Assembly: GCF_014217335.1 (NCBI RefSeq)
Contig: NZ_CP060092.1
Coordinates: 3,489,501 to 3,553,500, forward strand
From: Teredinibacter purpureus
Lineage (GTDB): Bacteria; Pseudomonadota; Gammaproteobacteria; Pseudomonadales; Cellvibrionaceae
DNA: 64,000 bases
Direction of reading: 5' to 3'
This document shows positions 9,908 to 20,028 of this stretch, piece after piece; the first letter of the stretch is position 1, and each line of letters starts with the position of its first letter. Both the position numbers and the translations under genes were made by a program. A model generated the notes under the pieces. It was not told the DNA's origin and ran no database searches. It worked only from the letters and a program-made list of their open reading frames with translations.

Positions 9908-12040
9908 ATGCGTCATTTTAATGAAAAAAATTTGCTAAGCAGCATAGGCAGTTTTGCCATTGTGCAAAGCCGATCAAGATCAATATCCCGTTTTTGTAAA
10001 GCCGCCGCTTTATTATCAGGTTTAATGGGTGCATCACTTAATGCACAGGCCCTCACCTGCTCCACGACTGAGAATAGCTGGGGGAGCGGATACGTACTAA
10101 CCGTAAGCGTTAATAATGACAGTGCCAACGCTATTTCTAACTGGGAAGTAAATTTAGATTATGCCAATACACCTGGCGTAACGAATCACTGGAACGCAAT
10201 TCTTAGCACCACCGGAAATACCGTTACCGCCTCTAACGTTAATTGGAACGGAAACCTTCTCCCAGGACAAACAACTACCTTTGGCTTGCAAGGTTCTCAC
10301 AACGGGCAATTTGTTGCGCCCACGTGCTCTAGTACGTCACCGAGCACACCTACACCTACCGTCACACCTACACCTATCGTTACACCTACACCAACTGTTA
10401 CCCCCACACCAACCGTGACGACTACACCAACTCCGCCTCCTACCTCTATACCTACACAAGCGCCTAGCGTTTCACCAACATCAGCGCCCACCAACTCGAG
10501 TTCTTATAGCTCCTATAGCTCCTATAGTTCGAGTTCAAGCTCGAGCACTCCCAATCCAGATGTTGATCCTGAGATAGGCAGCGAAGAAACACATTTTTAT
10601 TTGAGCTACGACGATTCGGCCAGCACCGCACCACGCGATTTAACTTTTGCAGCCCTTGATTCCGGCAATACACCTTCCCCTTCATGGGGACGCGCCTATG
10701 AGTTTCTTAATGCAGAAACCTTCGAACATTTTTCTGAAGAAACCGTAGAGCCATTTTTGGTATCGATGGGCCTGCTTGAACTGCCCCAGTCAGAAATCCC
10801 AATTAACGTCGTGTACGAAGGCAATATGTTTGCGTTGGGCGTTAATATAAGCGGCCCAACATTAACAAAAGAAGCCCGTAAAAACACCGTTATTACGGTG
10901 CTCCTAGACATTTCTGGCTCAATGGGCTCAGCCTATGCCAGTGAAACCCGTTCAGATATTTCAACACTACTAGACGTAGCCAAACATGGCTTAACAACCA
11001 TGACCGAAAGCCTAAAAGATGGCGATATCGTCAACTTAATAACCTTCGATACTAGTGCCGATATTATTCTAACCGATTGGGTTTACGCCCCCGACGATAC
11101 ATTCTATATCGACGCCGTTAACGCTCTTTCTACAACCGGTAGCACAAACTTAAATGAAGGAATTGAACTCGCCTACCAAGTAGCCAACGCCAGTTTCGAC
11201 GAAACGAAAGCTAACCGTGTCATTATTCTTACCGATGCCTATGCGAATACAGGAACCATCGATACCACTGTTATTGCATCACATACCATTATTAACGGCC
11301 TAGAAGGTATTTTGTTCTCGGGCATTGGTATTGGCGATGACTTTAATGAAGCCTTTTTAAATGAACTTACTGACGCAGGCAAGAGTACCTATTCTGCCAT
11401 GGTAACGCCGACGGATGCCGAGCGAATATTTACAGATGGCTTTATGCGTTTTGTTGATCACGCGGTGGAAAACATTCAGTTTAGGATCGATTACCCACAG
11501 AGTTTGGATCAATTAAAATCGGCTGCAGAGGAAGTATCTACAGAGGAAGGCGAGGTCTCGACAGTTAATTACGCCTACAATAGTTCTCAGTTTTTTCTTG
11601 AGCTTTTCAACAGCACGGTAGATATCGATACAAGTGAAACCATTACGTTAACGGCAACATTCGATAATGATACTGGAGAAACTGAAACCGTTGTAGTCGA
11701 AAAAACGTTAGCGCAATTATTATCTGAAGGATCTGAACAGATATATTCTGCCGCAACCGTAACGACTCTCGCAGCTCTCGTAGCGAATGATATAACTTGT
11801 GAAGAAGTGCAAGCCAGCGGTCTGTATGAGCAAAATATTGGTACGGATATTTTTAGTCATTATATTGTAGCAATAGACAATTTTTGCTTGCTAGCAGCTC
11901 CAACTCCAACCGCTGTGCCAACCATTACACCCACTCCAGGGCCGATAACGCCAACACCAACATTACCACCTACACCTATTCCAACGTCATCACCTACACT
12001 TATTCCAACGTTACTGCCTACACCTATTCCAACGATCTAA
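9908..12040 (+). CDS. secreted CBM2 - von Willebrand A protein with Pro-Thr linkers
   Basis: A 710-residue protein. A long signal sequence ends near LNAQA (about residue 47). A cellulose-binding CBM2 domain follows (about 48-140; WGSGYVLTVSVNN, SNWEVNLDY, NVNWNGNLLPGQTTTFG). A Thr-Pro linker (145-195) and a Ser/Tyr linker (196-220) lead to a vWA domain near 325-510 with the intact metal site DISGSMGS. A C-terminal half of unknown fold follows, and the protein ends in another Pro-Thr-rich tail (about 665-710) with no domain after it. No catalytic glycosidase module is present, so it probably binds cellulose and presents a vWA domain to a partner (inference). Confidence 0.88.
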   Translation: MRHFNEKNLLSSIGSFAIVQSRSRSISRFCKAAALLSGLMGASLNAQALTCSTTENSWGSGYVLTVSVNNDSANAISNWEVNLDYANTPGVTNHWNAILSTTGNTVTASNVNWNGNLLPGQTTTFGLQGSHNGQFVAPTCSSTSPSTPTPTVTPTPIVTPTPTVTPTPTVTTTPTPPPTSIPTQAPSVSPTSAPTNSSSYSSYSSYSSSSSSSTPNPDVDPEIGSEETHFYLSYDDSASTAPRDLTFAALDSGNTPSPSWGRAYEFLNAETFEHFSEETVEPFLVSMGLLELPQSEIPINVVYEGNMFALGVNISGPTLTKEARKNTVITVLLDISGSMGSAYASETRSDISTLLDVAKHGLTTMTESLKDGDIVNLITFDTSADIILTDWVYAPDDTFYIDAVNALSTTGSTNLNEGIELAYQVANASFDETKANRVIILTDAYANTGTIDTTVIASHTIINGLEGILFSGIGIGDDFNEAFLNELTDAGKSTYSAMVTPTDAERIFTDGFMRFVDHAVENIQFRIDYPQSLDQLKSAAEEVSTEEGEVSTVNYAYNSSQFFLELFNSTVDIDTSETITLTATFDNDTGETETVVVEKTLAQLLSEGSEQIYSAATVTTLAALVANDITCEEVQASGLYEQNIGTDIFSHYIVAIDNFCLLAAPTPTAVPTITPTPGPITPTPTLPPTPIPTSSPTLIPTLLPTPIPTI

Positions 12041-12060
12041 CGGATCTATTAGGGTATAGC

Positions 12061-12092
12061 AAGATAGCGCTTTAGATAAGCGCTATCTTTTA
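12061..12092 (+). terminator. Rho-independent terminator after the CBM2-vWA gene
   Basis: A perfect stem AAGATAGCGCTT / AAGCGCTATCTT around a five-base loop, followed by T residues, 20 bases after the stop codon. Confidence 0.85.
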
Positions 12093-12149
12093 CGCTCGCC
12101 ACCTTCAACCTATAAGGCAGGAGGTGGCATTTTAGTTTTTAAAAGACCA

Positions 12150-12181
12150 AAAAAAGCCTCGGCTAAAGGCCAAGGCTTTTA
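12150..12181 (-). terminator. Rho-independent terminator after the esterase-xylanase gene
   Basis: A stem with AAAAAGCCT and AGGCTTTT arms and an inner GGC/GCC pairing. On the minus strand it is followed by a T run, about 70 bases past the xylanase stop. It could also work from the other side. Confidence 0.7.
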
Positions 12182-12251
12182 CTCAACACACTAAAAACGT
12201 AACACACCGGTTAACTCATGCGCTATCGCCTTTAAGCGATTATCTCTCAGC

Positions 12252-15212
12252 CTAGCGGCCAATGTAATTCATTAGCCAATCCATCGCAGGGCGATGCTGG
12301 CCATTACTTTGAATTAGGCCTGTTCCATCACGCCATGTTGTGCCAACAACATATCCCCACAGCGTAATACCTACTACAGAAGAATGATTGTAGAACACAG
12401 GAAACTGCTCTTGCATTACTTGAAGCTGCTCCTGATCATTGGTTTTCTCAATATCATATTCCGAAATATAAATAGGCAACCCAAGTGCAGCAATGCGATC
12501 TAGGTTTGTCTGAAGTTCGGACAGTGATAAATCAGCAATACCATGAGCTTGCAAACCAATTGCATCCACCACTCCAGCATTAATCGCAGGCTGAGCCATT
12601 GAGATAAATTCACTGGTGTTCCAAATAAGTACGTTGTAATCATTCAATACCAATATGGAATTGGGGCAGTACTGTCGAGCAAGCTGAAAGGACTTGATTA
12701 TCCAGTCGTTACCAAAAGCGTCTTGTGCAAAATTAGCCGGAGCATGCCCAGGCGTCGCTTCGTTCACAACATCAATAATCTCGGTATCGGGGTAGCGCGT
12801 ACAATAATCTCGAATCCACTCTTCAATTTCAGCAGCCTTTTCAGACGCGCTTAAAGAGTCTATCCAATTAGGGTACTGACTTCCCCATACAAAGGTATGC
12901 TGCTTGTAAGGAATACCATTTTGCTTGGCATAGTTGTAGGCATCATCAATACCGCTCCAATCATATTGATCCCGTTGCGGCTCTACCTGTGCCCACTTGC
13001 CCTTATTTTCCAACGTAATCTGATCCCAATACTGGCCGAAATCAGAACGAATGCTGCCGTTGGTGGTAATGTTCCCCACAAAAAGCGATCCGTTATTGGG
13101 AGTGGATGAACTCGAAGAACTGCTACTAGAACTTGAACTACTGCTAGAGCTGACGCTACTACTAGAACTGTTGTTACCACTTACGTCACCAAAACCGATT
13201 GATCCGTCACAGTGCAACATTTCAGAGTAGGAACCACCGCCACAATCACCGTCGTATGCACCGGTGTTGTCTTGCTGGTCTTCCGCCTCTCGGGTTTCTC
13301 CATTCACAACAATATAATCGACTTGTACATCTCGGTCGCCTGAATCGTTTGTAAACGCTACACGTATTTCACCCGTTGAATTAGTGTTTACCGTGTAGTC
13401 GCTCATGCTAGTGCTAAGCGTCCATGTCTGAATAGTGGCGCCTCCAACGGTTAAGCTAACGCTCTCGTCTCCTTCAACACCAGACATGCGAACAACAATA
13501 CTATTGCCGCTGGCTGACGATGAACTACTGGAAGAAGAGCTTGAACTTGAGGAGCTGCTCGATGACGAACTAGAGCTTGAACTTGAGGAACTGCTGGAGG
13601 AAGAGCTTGAACTTAAAGAGCTATTGCTGGACGATGACGTTTCGCAATTACTGACAACGCCGCCGCTCCCGCTTTGCCCTTCACAGGTGCTTCGACCAAT
13701 ACAACTCTGGTTATTTTCATAACCCCAGCCACTGCTTTGATTTGCACACAGCGGACGCGGGTCATCCTGGTACCATTGACACATGTCGGTACATTGACCG
13801 CCCGTAGAACTCGAAGAACTACTTGAACTCGAAGAACTACTTGAACTCGAAGAACTACTCGAACTCGAAGAACTACTCGAACTTGAGGAAGAAGAGCTTG
13901 AAGAACTCGACGGCGAAACGTCACCAAAACCAATGGAACCATCACAGTGCAGCATTTCAGAATAAGAGCCGCCGCCACAGTCACCATCGTATGCACCGGT
14001 GTTATCTTGCTGATCTTCTGCCTCACGAACATCACCATTCACGTTAACGTAATCCACTTGTACATCACGATCACCGGAATCGTTTGTAAACGCTACACGC
14101 AGTTCACCAGACGCATTAGTAGAAGCGCTATAGTCTTGCATGCTCGTACTGAGCGTCCACGTTTGAATGGTTGCACCGCCTATAGTTAGGCTAACACTTT
14201 CATCGCCAACGGCGCCCTGCATACGCACAATAATATTTCCGCTACCAACTGAAGATGAGCTAGAGCTAGATGAACTAGACCCGCCAGAAACATCAATGAG
14301 TGTTAACATTTTTTCTGCGTAACGTGTACCAATTTCTCGGTAACCTGCGGCATCAAAGTGATACTCATCACGTCGACCCAAACCGCTTGCGGACACCCAA
14401 TGGCCGTTGGTAACGACGTCCGAAATACGATGAACCTGTGTATCATGGCTGGTACAACACGCACCAGGCACCATTTCACCGGCAATAAACGGTACGGCAT
14501 TCGCATTTAAACCAAGATCGTTTCGTAAATCCGTAACCACTTGGTTCACCATGTTGGGCCAGTTCGAATCGCCCGTATTGCTCTCGCCTTGATGAAAAAT
14601 AATGCCTTTAATCACGCCGTCTTGCTGCGCTTTTTGCGCGAGGTCGAGCATCCACTGATAACCACCCTGCCCTAACGGTACAGAACCGTTCGCGCTTGAC
14701 GGGCTACAACTACCTCGCGAAGCGCAGTCTTTCATAAAAAATTCAATTTTTTGACCCTGATATGCTGCACCAACCAAACCTACTCTTACGCCTGCGCCAC
14801 TGCTATTAAGCATGGTACGACCAAAGTAATCGCCTGGGCCTAAGCCACCATTATTAAAATTGTGCGCAACATCATAGCAACGAATTAACGGTGGAGTAGC
14901 CGAGCGCCACTCACCGTAGCTCGCGCCATTAACGGTACAATTATTGTCGGCTTGCATCGCCAATAAATCAGAAGGAACCTGACGATCTTGATCAGATATT
15001 TGTCCTTGCCCTTCCATGTTGGACTGGCCGAACATAAGGTAAATATGGAAATTGGGATCTGGTGCTGCAAAAGCTGCCGTTGATGACAAAGTAAATGCCA
15101 AAACACACAGGGGTTTCTTAGCTGTTCGAAATAAAGACGTCGCAGAAGCGCTTGCCACATTAGCAATTGCACAGGCCGTCTTCATTATGGGTAGGTGTAT
15201 TTTTCGTCTCAT
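12252..15212 (-). CDS. bifunctional carbohydrate esterase (SASA/CE6-like) and GH10 endo-xylanase with CBM60-like and CBM10 modules
   Basis: A 986-residue secreted enzyme. The signal peptide ends near AFAA (about residue 50); a start at 15185 (MKTACAIANVA) is possible. The domains in order are: a SASA/CE6-type esterase (about 52-310; nucleophile motif FGQSNMEGQ, HQGESNTGD), a CBM60-like calcium xylan-binding module, a long poly-Ser linker, a CBM10 (CQWYQDDPRPLC, GWGYENNQSC), poly-Ser, a second CBM60-like module, poly-Ser, and GH10 (about 710-986). The GH10 acid/base Glu sits in DVVNEAT and the nucleophile Glu in YISEYDI. It should deacetylate and cleave acetyl-xylan outside the cell. Ser linkers of this kind are typical of Cellvibrionaceae. 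Confidence 0.93.
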   Translation of the reverse strand: MRRKIHLPIMKTACAIANVASASATSLFRTAKKPLCVLAFTLSSTAAFAAPDPNFHIYLMFGQSNMEGQGQISDQDRQVPSDLLAMQADNNCTVNGASYGEWRSATPPLIRCYDVAHNFNNGGLGPGDYFGRTMLNSSGAGVRVGLVGAAYQGQKIEFFMKDCASRGSCSPSSANGSVPLGQGGYQWMLDLAQKAQQDGVIKGIIFHQGESNTGDSNWPNMVNQVVTDLRNDLGLNANAVPFIAGEMVPGACCTSHDTQVHRISDVVTNGHWVSASGLGRRDEYHFDAAGYREIGTRYAEKMLTLIDVSGGSSSSSSSSSSVGSGNIIVRMQGAVGDESVSLTIGGATIQTWTLSTSMQDYSASTNASGELRVAFTNDSGDRDVQVDYVNVNGDVREAEDQQDNTGAYDGDCGGGSYSEMLHCDGSIGFGDVSPSSSSSSSSSSSSSSSSSSSSSSSSSSSSSSSSSSSTGGQCTDMCQWYQDDPRPLCANQSSGWGYENNQSCIGRSTCEGQSGSGGVVSNCETSSSSNSSLSSSSSSSSSSSSSSSSSSSSSSSSSSSSSSSSSASGNSIVVRMSGVEGDESVSLTVGGATIQTWTLSTSMSDYTVNTNSTGEIRVAFTNDSGDRDVQVDYIVVNGETREAEDQQDNTGAYDGDCGGGSYSEMLHCDGSIGFGDVSGNNSSSSSVSSSSSSSSSSSSSSSSTPNNGSLFVGNITTNGSIRSDFGQYWDQITLENKGKWAQVEPQRDQYDWSGIDDAYNYAKQNGIPYKQHTFVWGSQYPNWIDSLSASEKAAEIEEWIRDYCTRYPDTEIIDVVNEATPGHAPANFAQDAFGNDWIIKSFQLARQYCPNSILVLNDYNVLIWNTSEFISMAQPAINAGVVDAIGLQAHGIADLSLSELQTNLDRIAALGLPIYISEYDIEKTNDQEQLQVMQEQFPVFYNHSSVVGITLWGYVVGTTWRDGTGLIQSNGQHRPAMDWLMNYIGR

Positions 15213-15239
15213 AATGAGTATGTCCGCTTGTTATTAAAG

Positions 15240-15864
15240 GAATAAACAACAAAAACCGGAAATAAAATTCGACAAACATTTTTGCAAGCTTCTTCATTGG
15301 TTATCGTTATTGAAGAGCCTGACAAAACCTGCAGCACACACAGCATAAAGCTATACGGCGTACTGCGTCGTGTATTCTCACAAGTCATTTTATCTCACCC
15401 ACAACACCACACTATCAAAAATAACGGGATGCGAAAGGGTCAATAAAAACCTGGATTATGTCGTTCCGGAGAAAACAATCTCCACGGCCCAATAGATTAA
15501 GCCGCGTAATTAATAGTGATAATTCTCGAGCGCCTAGAAATAATATTACTAAAGTATAAAAATACTAAAGCATAAAATTCGTGGCCACTTCTTTATTGTC
15601 TGAGAGACCATAAGGGTTGTTCAATAGTATTTATATTAGACGAAGGTCTACATCGAGAGATTATTCGAATGTAACCCTTTACATTAATCCGGCTATCGAA
15701 AATTCATTTTTAAATTGGCCGTTACATAATCATTCTGTAGTATGATGTGTGAAATTATTAGCGCGTTTTTAACCCTCTAACATATTATTATCCTACAACT
15801 AGCTTTCTGCGGTATTAAAGTAATACTTATAAAAAATAGCCCACGCAATATTTTTCGACACCCA
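15240..15864. other. intergenic region upstream of the esterase-xylanase gene
   Basis: About 620 AT-rich bases with no supported frame. It should carry the promoter of the leftward esterase-xylanase gene and any regulator site. No recognised operator. Confidence 0.35.
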
Positions 15865-15906
15865 TAAAAAACCCGGCACCCTATTTAAGGTGCCGGGTTT
15901 TTTATT
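15865..15906 (-). terminator. Rho-independent terminator after gltX
   Basis: A strong stem AACCCGGCACC / GGTGCCGGGTT around an eight-base loop, with A and T runs on both sides. It lies about 55 bases past the gltX stop on the minus strand. Confidence 0.9.
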
Positions 15907-15959
15907 TAACGACGCTAACGCTGGGCTCTATACCAATGAACAGCCCGCTAAAAACGTAA

Positions 15960-17471
15960 TCAACCTTCGCTAGAATCGACTTTTAGTACAGTCAATGCCG
16001 CATACTCTTTTTCATAGCGCTTCAGCACTTTTTTACCGGCACCACCCAATACATCTACTCCTTCGCGCAATCGTACGCGGGACATATCTGCGCCCAACAG
16101 TACCATGGCATCCATTACAGAGAAGCTCGACGTAGAACCGGATATGGCTATAAATATGGGGGCAAGAAAATCCTTAAGCTTTATACCCAAGCCCTCTGCT
16201 AACAATTTAAATTCGCCAAAAATATCATCACGTTCCCACTGCCGAAGATTATCCATCTTCCATTGCGCAAACTGTAAAATTTTCTTTTGGGTTTCAATAT
16301 CAAGTTTGTTAGCACTGTAGTCGGCTTCTGTTAACGGGAGTGTTCCAGTTGCTAAAAACGCGACCGTAGGAATAAAATCGCTCAGTGTTTCCATTCGCTG
16401 TTTTACATGCGGTATAGCGCTGAGTAAACTTTCTTCGTTTAACAGCCACTCCGCCAGACGTTTCGCCAACTGTTGATCGTTATGGTTTTCACGTATCCAA
16501 AGCCCATTAAGCCAACGTAACTTTTCCACGTCAAAGATAGGGCCGCCTAGCGATACTCGGCTGATATCAAAATGATTCAGCATTTCCTGCAAGCTAAACT
16601 TTTCGCTTTCATCGGGCATTGACCACCCCATGCGACCTAAATAATTCACTACTGCCTCAGACAAAAAACCCATGCGTTTATAGTAAAGAATACTGGTAGG
16701 GTTTTTACGTTTGCTCAATTTTGTTTTGTCAGGGTTCCGCAACAAGGGTAGATGGCAAAACACCGGCACCTTCCAACCAAAATATTGATACAGCAGAATA
16801 TGTTTGGGGGCCGAGTTTATCCACTCTTCACCGCGAATAACATGGGTAATTCCCATTAAGTGGTCATCAACAACATTAGCAAGGTGGTAAGTAGGCATGC
16901 CATCTGATTTCATTAATATCTGTGCATCAACGAGCGTCCAATCCAGTGCCATTTTGCCACGTAACAGATCTTCCACTTCACACGTGCCGGCCTCTTCGGG
17001 TACAACCATTCGAACAACGTAGCTCATTCCCTCCGCCTCGCGCGTTGCTTGCTCGTCGTCACTTAACCTAAGGTCTGATGCCTTTAGCGCCGTATGAATA
17101 CCCGCTTCTTTCCGTTCAGCTCTGAGCGTATCCAGCTCTTCCGTTGTGCGATAACACTTGAAGGCATGCTTGTTATCCAGCAATTGTTGCACATATTGGC
17201 TGTAGATTTCTTTACGCTCACTTTGACGATAAGGGCCATGACTGCCACCAACGTCTGGGCCTTCGTCCCACTCCAAACCTAGCCACCGCAGCGAATCTAA
17301 TATCGCTTGTTCCGATTCCGCCGTAGAACGACTTTGATCAGTGTCTTCTATACGTAAAATAAACTGACCACCGTGCTTGCGGGCGAAACACAGGTTAAAC
17401 AAGGCAATGTAGGCTGTACCTACATGTGGGTCGCCAGTAGGCGATGGAGCAATACGGGTTCTTACAGACAT
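15960..17471 (-). CDS. gltX: glutamyl-tRNA synthetase
   Basis: A cytosolic class I synthetase charging tRNA-Glu. The start at 17471 ([21 protein letters not shown]) puts the HIGH-type motif [10 protein letters not shown] at the N-terminus as in the family; the in-frame ATG 12 codons earlier adds residues unlike the family. The KMSKS-type loop is KTKLSKRK. Full length at about 503 residues. Monocistronic, with a strong terminator downstream. Confidence 0.97.
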   Translation of the reverse strand: MSVRTRIAPSPTGDPHVGTAYIALFNLCFARKHGGQFILRIEDTDQSRSTAESEQAILDSLRWLGLEWDEGPDVGGSHGPYRQSERKEIYSQYVQQLLDNKHAFKCYRTTEELDTLRAERKEAGIHTALKASDLRLSDDEQATREAEGMSYVVRMVVPEEAGTCEVEDLLRGKMALDWTLVDAQILMKSDGMPTYHLANVVDDHLMGITHVIRGEEWINSAPKHILLYQYFGWKVPVFCHLPLLRNPDKTKLSKRKNPTSILYYKRMGFLSEAVVNYLGRMGWSMPDESEKFSLQEMLNHFDISRVSLGGPIFDVEKLRWLNGLWIRENHNDQQLAKRLAEWLLNEESLLSAIPHVKQRMETLSDFIPTVAFLATGTLPLTEADYSANKLDIETQKKILQFAQWKMDNLRQWERDDIFGEFKLLAEGLGIKLKDFLAPIFIAISGSTSSFSVMDAMVLLGADMSRVRLREGVDVLGGAGKKVLKRYEKEYAALTVLKVDSSEG

Positions 17472-17918
17472 GAGTCTTCTCTGTAGCGGGTTTAAAGGGG
17501 GAGTCAATTATACTCCCAGCGTTTTAAAAACGGTAACGCAGTTTACCCCTCACAAGAGCAACCCACACAAAACAGGGTACACAGTATACTGGGGGCTACT
17601 CCAGAGACCTGCTAATGATCAAAAAGCACTCATCAATACTGGAATAGCGAGATTTTTCGCGGGACGCTACCGAGCTTTGGTTAGAACTACCGACAACACG
17701 ACCGTTCTGATCAAAAATACGACGAAGTGACATAAAAGTGTCGCATAAGTTACGTATGAGTATGCTTTGATGGCTTTAGTAGGTGCAGTATTGATTATTG
17801 TGTGTGGTGATTTATTGCCGCCGCGAAGCTACAGGGTTATATTGGCCCCCAAAATGGCGCGCATTAATTGTGGTGCGCGGTAAGATTAAAACCTTCCTTA
17901 TTTGAGTTGTGATATTTT
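17472..17918. other. intergenic region between divergent gltX and nitroreductase genes
   Basis: About 450 bases with no supported gene. No tRNA fold was recognised, although tRNA genes often sit near gltX. It is expected to hold the two divergent promoters. Confidence 0.35.
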
Positions 17919-18488
17919 GTGAATAACACTATTTCTGATTTCATACTGGCACGCCGCTCAGTTACGGCTAAAGATCTCTGTGCACCAGGCCCCTCTGAAG
18001 AGCAGCTGGATATTATTCTTCGTTCAGCACACCGCGTGCCTGATCACGGCAAAATTGGGCCTTGGCGTTTTGTGCTGTTCCAAGACGACGCCCGCGATCG
18101 TTTTGGCAAAAAACTCGCTAGACGCTTCGTGAAGAAAAATGAAAACGCTACTGAGGCTCAGATTGAGTTCGAACGACATCGTTTTTTAAGGGCGCCACTG
18201 GTCATTGCGGTTGTCAGTTCCCCCATAGACCACCCTAAGGTACCGGAGTGGGAGCAAGTTCTGTCTGCTGGTGCTGCCTGCCAAAACATACTCTTAGCCT
18301 CACATGCTTTGGGTTTTGGGGCCCAATGGCTAACCGAGTGGTACGCCTTCGATAAATACGTTGCCAAAAAGCTTAAGCTCACCTCTGCAGAGAAGATTGC
18401 GGGCTTTATTTACATTGGAAGCGTCGATAAAAAACCCGATGAACGCACAAGGCCAGATTTAAATCAGCGTATTACCGTATACCGGTAG
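17919..18488 (+). CDS. nitroreductase-family FMN oxidoreductase (YdjA-like)
   Basis: A 189-residue single-domain nitroreductase. The N-terminal RRSVTAKDL, HRVPDHGKIGPWRF, the middle APLVIAVVSS and the GAACQNILLASHALGFGAQWLTEW block are typical of the short YdjA-like branch, which uses FMN and NAD(P)H. It stands alone, divergent from gltX. The physiological substrate cannot be told from sequence. Confidence 0.9.
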   Translation: MNNTISDFILARRSVTAKDLCAPGPSEEQLDIILRSAHRVPDHGKIGPWRFVLFQDDARDRFGKKLARRFVKKNENATEAQIEFERHRFLRAPLVIAVVSSPIDHPKVPEWEQVLSAGAACQNILLASHALGFGAQWLTEWYAFDKYVAKKLKLTSAEKIAGFIYIGSVDKKPDERTRPDLNQRITVYR

Positions 18489-18524
18489 GGCCCTATGCGA
18501 CAACGTTATTTCCGCTCCTCCAAA

Positions 18525-18558
18525 CGAAAAAAGGCGGGATCCAGTTACGGATACCGCC
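18525..18558 (-). terminator. Rho-independent terminator of the galactanase cluster
   Basis: On the minus strand a GGCGGTATCC / GGATCCCGCC stem is followed directly by a T run. It lies about 180 bases past the stop of the GH53 lipoprotein gene. It is a better terminator for the leftward genes than for the nitroreductase. Confidence 0.7.
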
Positions 18559-18737
18559 AAAGTAAGAGAGTTTTCAATCGAGTAGGAGCTAAAACTATGC
18601 TATCTGGAACTTAGAGCACCCCAGAGCCAGAAGGTTCCATTTATTTCCTTAGTTTTTAATTGTTTTTTGGCGTTTTTTCGGTCACGCACCAATACTGCTC
18701 ATTATTGCCCTTGTACCACGCAAAACAGCCACTCTCC

Positions 18738-19919
18738 CTATTGCGTTACCTTCTGTAGGCCGTAATCCACCACGAGCTGGTCATATACCGCAAAATCTCT
18801 TGCTTTGGCGATATACCGCTTGCCTTTCACTCTAAACATCATCTCACCCCATTCACCACTTAATGCGGGCTCCCAGAAAAAAGTCCCTACTCCTTGCCCA
18901 TTTGGAAGCTCTCGCATGATGTCGTTCACTAATCGTCGTTGAGGGTTGTATTCTACAAATGAAAATTTTAAGCCCTCGTAACGATGACTTAGGTGGTTTA
19001 ACGTGTCACGCCACCGAGCCGACGGCCCCTGCCACTGCTCATAAGCGGATAAACCAAGCACATCGAACTTAACATTGCGTGCCAGCGCATTATCAACCCA
19101 TTCCATCACGCTTTCTGGATGACCGGTATTTTCGATATGCAACATAATTTGAGCATCGCTGTGTACGTGTTTTACGGCTGCAATGCCCGCATTTAAATAC
19201 AGCGCTAGATTATCCCAGTGCGCGATGCTGCCATTTAATGCGTCGTTCTGAACGGAGTTATTGCCAAAGCAATCTGTTTTAGACGTAGGCAAATGAATTA
19301 GCATGCCAGGTGTAACTTCATTCCCTACTTGTACCATATCGGGCAACGCATCGGCGTCGGCCAACGCTTGCATAACGTCTTGGGTATAGGCTGTTATTTC
19401 GTCTGCCATATCTTGTGCGCGCGTAATATGTCGCCACTGCTCCGGAATAACTTGCTTATTCGGGTCCGCCCACGTGTCGCTATAATGAAAATCCAATAAC
19501 AACTTCATTCCAGCCGCTTTAACTTGCTGAGCAAAATCAACAATATGCGCCTTATCGTTGTAACTTTTACGTTTTCCTTTACACCATTGCCCTTGAGAAG
19601 AGGCATACCCATAGGCGTTACTAGGCTCGACAAACGTTCGCAACCGAATGTAATTAAACCCGTGGTTCGCCAAAAGAGCCAGTAGTGGTTTTTCTTGACC
19701 GTCAGTATCAACAAATACAATGCCATTATCGATAAACTCCGAAGCACTGGAAATATCTGCACCGAGAATAAAATCGCCCTGCCTGTGTAGCGCCACTCTT
19801 GCGTGATCTACCGCTTCAACCTGTGACATTTTTGTTCCATTTGAACCATTACAACCCGAAAACAAAAAGACCCACAAACAACAGTGAACAATCAAAAAAG
19901 TTTTACCACGGTGACACAT
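18738..19919 (-). CDS. GH53 endo-beta-1,4-galactanase, probable lipoprotein
   Basis: A 393-residue enzyme. The N-terminal signal ends in a lipobox-like FSGC, so it is probably anchored in the outer membrane or periplasm. The GH53 catalytic domain covers most of the protein: ADISSASEF, YIRLRTFVEP, LLLDFHYSDTWADP, the acid/base Glu in VQVGNEVTPGML and the nucleophile Glu in FVEYNP. It cleaves beta-1,4-galactan side chains of pectin. It lies 110 bases downstream of the larger GH53 gene on the same strand. The larger enzyme would attack the polymer outside the cell and this one would trim the products (inference). Confidence 0.93.
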   Translation of the reverse strand: MCHRGKTFLIVHCCLWVFLFSGCNGSNGTKMSQVEAVDHARVALHRQGDFILGADISSASEFIDNGIVFVDTDGQEKPLLALLANHGFNYIRLRTFVEPSNAYGYASSQGQWCKGKRKSYNDKAHIVDFAQQVKAAGMKLLLDFHYSDTWADPNKQVIPEQWRHITRAQDMADEITAYTQDVMQALADADALPDMVQVGNEVTPGMLIHLPTSKTDCFGNNSVQNDALNGSIAHWDNLALYLNAGIAAVKHVHSDAQIMLHIENTGHPESVMEWVDNALARNVKFDVLGLSAYEQWQGPSARWRDTLNHLSHRYEGLKFSFVEYNPQRRLVNDIMRELPNGQGVGTFFWEPALSGEWGEMMFRVKGKRYIAKARDFAVYDQLVVDYGLQKVTQ

Positions 19920-20028
19920 AATTCATTACCTTTTCTAAGAGAAAAACGGCAGGCCACTTGCACCCACCGTTTTATTTACCTCAGCTTACTCAACGGTAAA
20001 CTGATTATTTTATTACTTCTGAAAACGG

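Noticed and set aside
10297..10494. Gly/Val-rich minus-strand frame inside the CBM2-vWA gene
   Set aside because: It is the antisense of the Thr-Pro linker repeats.
12983..14506. Long open frames antisense or out of frame to the esterase-xylanase gene, rich in Val/Leu or Glu/Leu
   Set aside because: They are shadows created by the repetitive serine codons of the linkers.
17472..17918. tRNA gene near gltX
   Set aside because: No cloverleaf with a plausible anticodon arm and TTC loop could be found by eye.
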